Positions 63,720 through 64,000 of a DNA stretch of 64,000 bases are shown here, in pieces. The notes beneath the pieces are model-generated. The model did not search any database, was not told the origin of the DNA, and saw nothing but the letters and a program-made list of their open reading frames with translations. The position numbers were made by a program, and so were the translations under genes. Source of the stretch: Lysobacter_K koreensis. Lineage in GTDB: Bacteria > Pseudomonadota > Gammaproteobacteria > Xanthomonadales > Xanthomonadaceae. Numbering within the stretch: the first letter of the stretch is position 1; every line of letters starts with the position of its first letter. The stretch is taken from NCBI RefSeq assembly GCF_042677045.1, contig NZ_JBHTIH010000002.1:930001-994000 (forward strand). The letters are read 5' to 3'.

Positions 63720-64000
63720 TCAGATCCGCTTGAACACCAGCGTGCCGTTGGTGCCGCCGAAGCCGAAACCGTTCGACACCGCCACGTCGATCTTCGCCTC
63801 GCGCGCCACGTTCGGCACGTAGTCGAGGTCGCAGCCCTCGCCGGGCTCGTCCAGGTTGATCGTCGGCGGGATGATGCCCGCGTGCAGCGCCATCACCGAG
63901 AAGATCGCCTCGGCGCCGCCGGCCGCGCCGAGCAGGTGCCCGGTCATCGACTTGGTCGAGCTGACCATGGTCTTGTAGGCGTGCTCGCCAAGCGCGCGCT
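63720..64000 (-). CDS. fabF: 3-oxoacyl-ACP synthase II, C-terminal part (cut by window)
   Basis: The last about 93 residues of a KAS II enzyme. The catalytic STKSMTGHLLGAAGG (Lys and His) and the terminal VAVSNGFGFGGTNG loop are present. The start lies beyond the window. Chain elongation in fatty-acid synthesis. The gene order fabF-pabB-pabC-mltG-tmk is that of many gammaproteobacteria. Confidence 0.95.
   Translation of the reverse strand, partial: RALGEHAYKTMVSSTKSMTGHLLGAAGGAEAIFSVMALHAGIIPPTINLDEPGEGCDLDYVPNVAREAKIDVAVSNGFGFGGTNGTLVFKRI

Overview
The window is a stretch of a high-G+C gammaproteobacterial chromosome, most likely Xanthomonadales (Lysobacter/Luteimonas/Xanthomonas relatives). 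That call rests on the gene orders rpoE-rseA-mucD-lepA-lepB-DUF4845-rnc-era-recO and fabF-pabB-pabC-mltG-tmk-holB-pilZ, an MTIP-hpt-nagZ cluster, an integron integrase with its attC family, and several REP-like elements with GTAG heads. It is inferred from gene content only.

Layout. 1-5.7 kb: PHB genes (phbB, phaR), an M48 protease, a TTG-started SUMF1-domain lipoprotein and rnd. 5.7-15.8 kb: two tRNA genes (Ala-CGC, Arg-CCT) flank a minus-strand type VI secretion effector island. It runs vgrG, a 544-aa unknown protein, a 42-aa membrane peptide, a 1516-aa Rhs protein with a short C-terminal toxin, a putative immunity gene, and a second SUKH-type immunity gene broken by a one-base frameshift. 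15.9-25.6 kb: metabolic and housekeeping genes (ALDH7, pyrD, murB, EamA transporter, PAP2, ispG, xseA, a second ALDH). 25.8-31.2 kb: a GAF-GAF-GGDEF-EAL protein, an ECF sigma factor with a proline/alanine-rich membrane anti-sigma candidate, and a YigZ protein. 31.4-33.2 kb: an MsbA-like ABC exporter.

33.4-35.8 kb is a chromosomal integron. intI reads leftward, an attI region follows, and three short cassettes read rightward. Two attC sites are complete. A third lacks its right half and abuts a sequence resembling an IS end. Cassette boundaries are fixed to the base because each R'' core is the exact complement of the core at the start of its own cassette.

35.9-64 kb is mostly core genome: an intradiol dioxygenase-like secreted protein, aidB, a cold-shock gene, purine salvage and peptidoglycan recycling, rlmD, a ydbH-ydbL pair, a REC-HPt protein, the recO...rpoE block (with a candidate sigma-E autoregulatory promoter), a fadJ-like multifunctional enzyme and the pilZ...fabF block, cut by the window end.

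The two accessory regions are the Rhs island (contact-dependent antagonism, with toxin and immunity) and the integron (capture of small membrane and lipoprotein cassettes). Paired inverted REP-like elements sit between many genes, and two of them supply the stop codon of the gene upstream.
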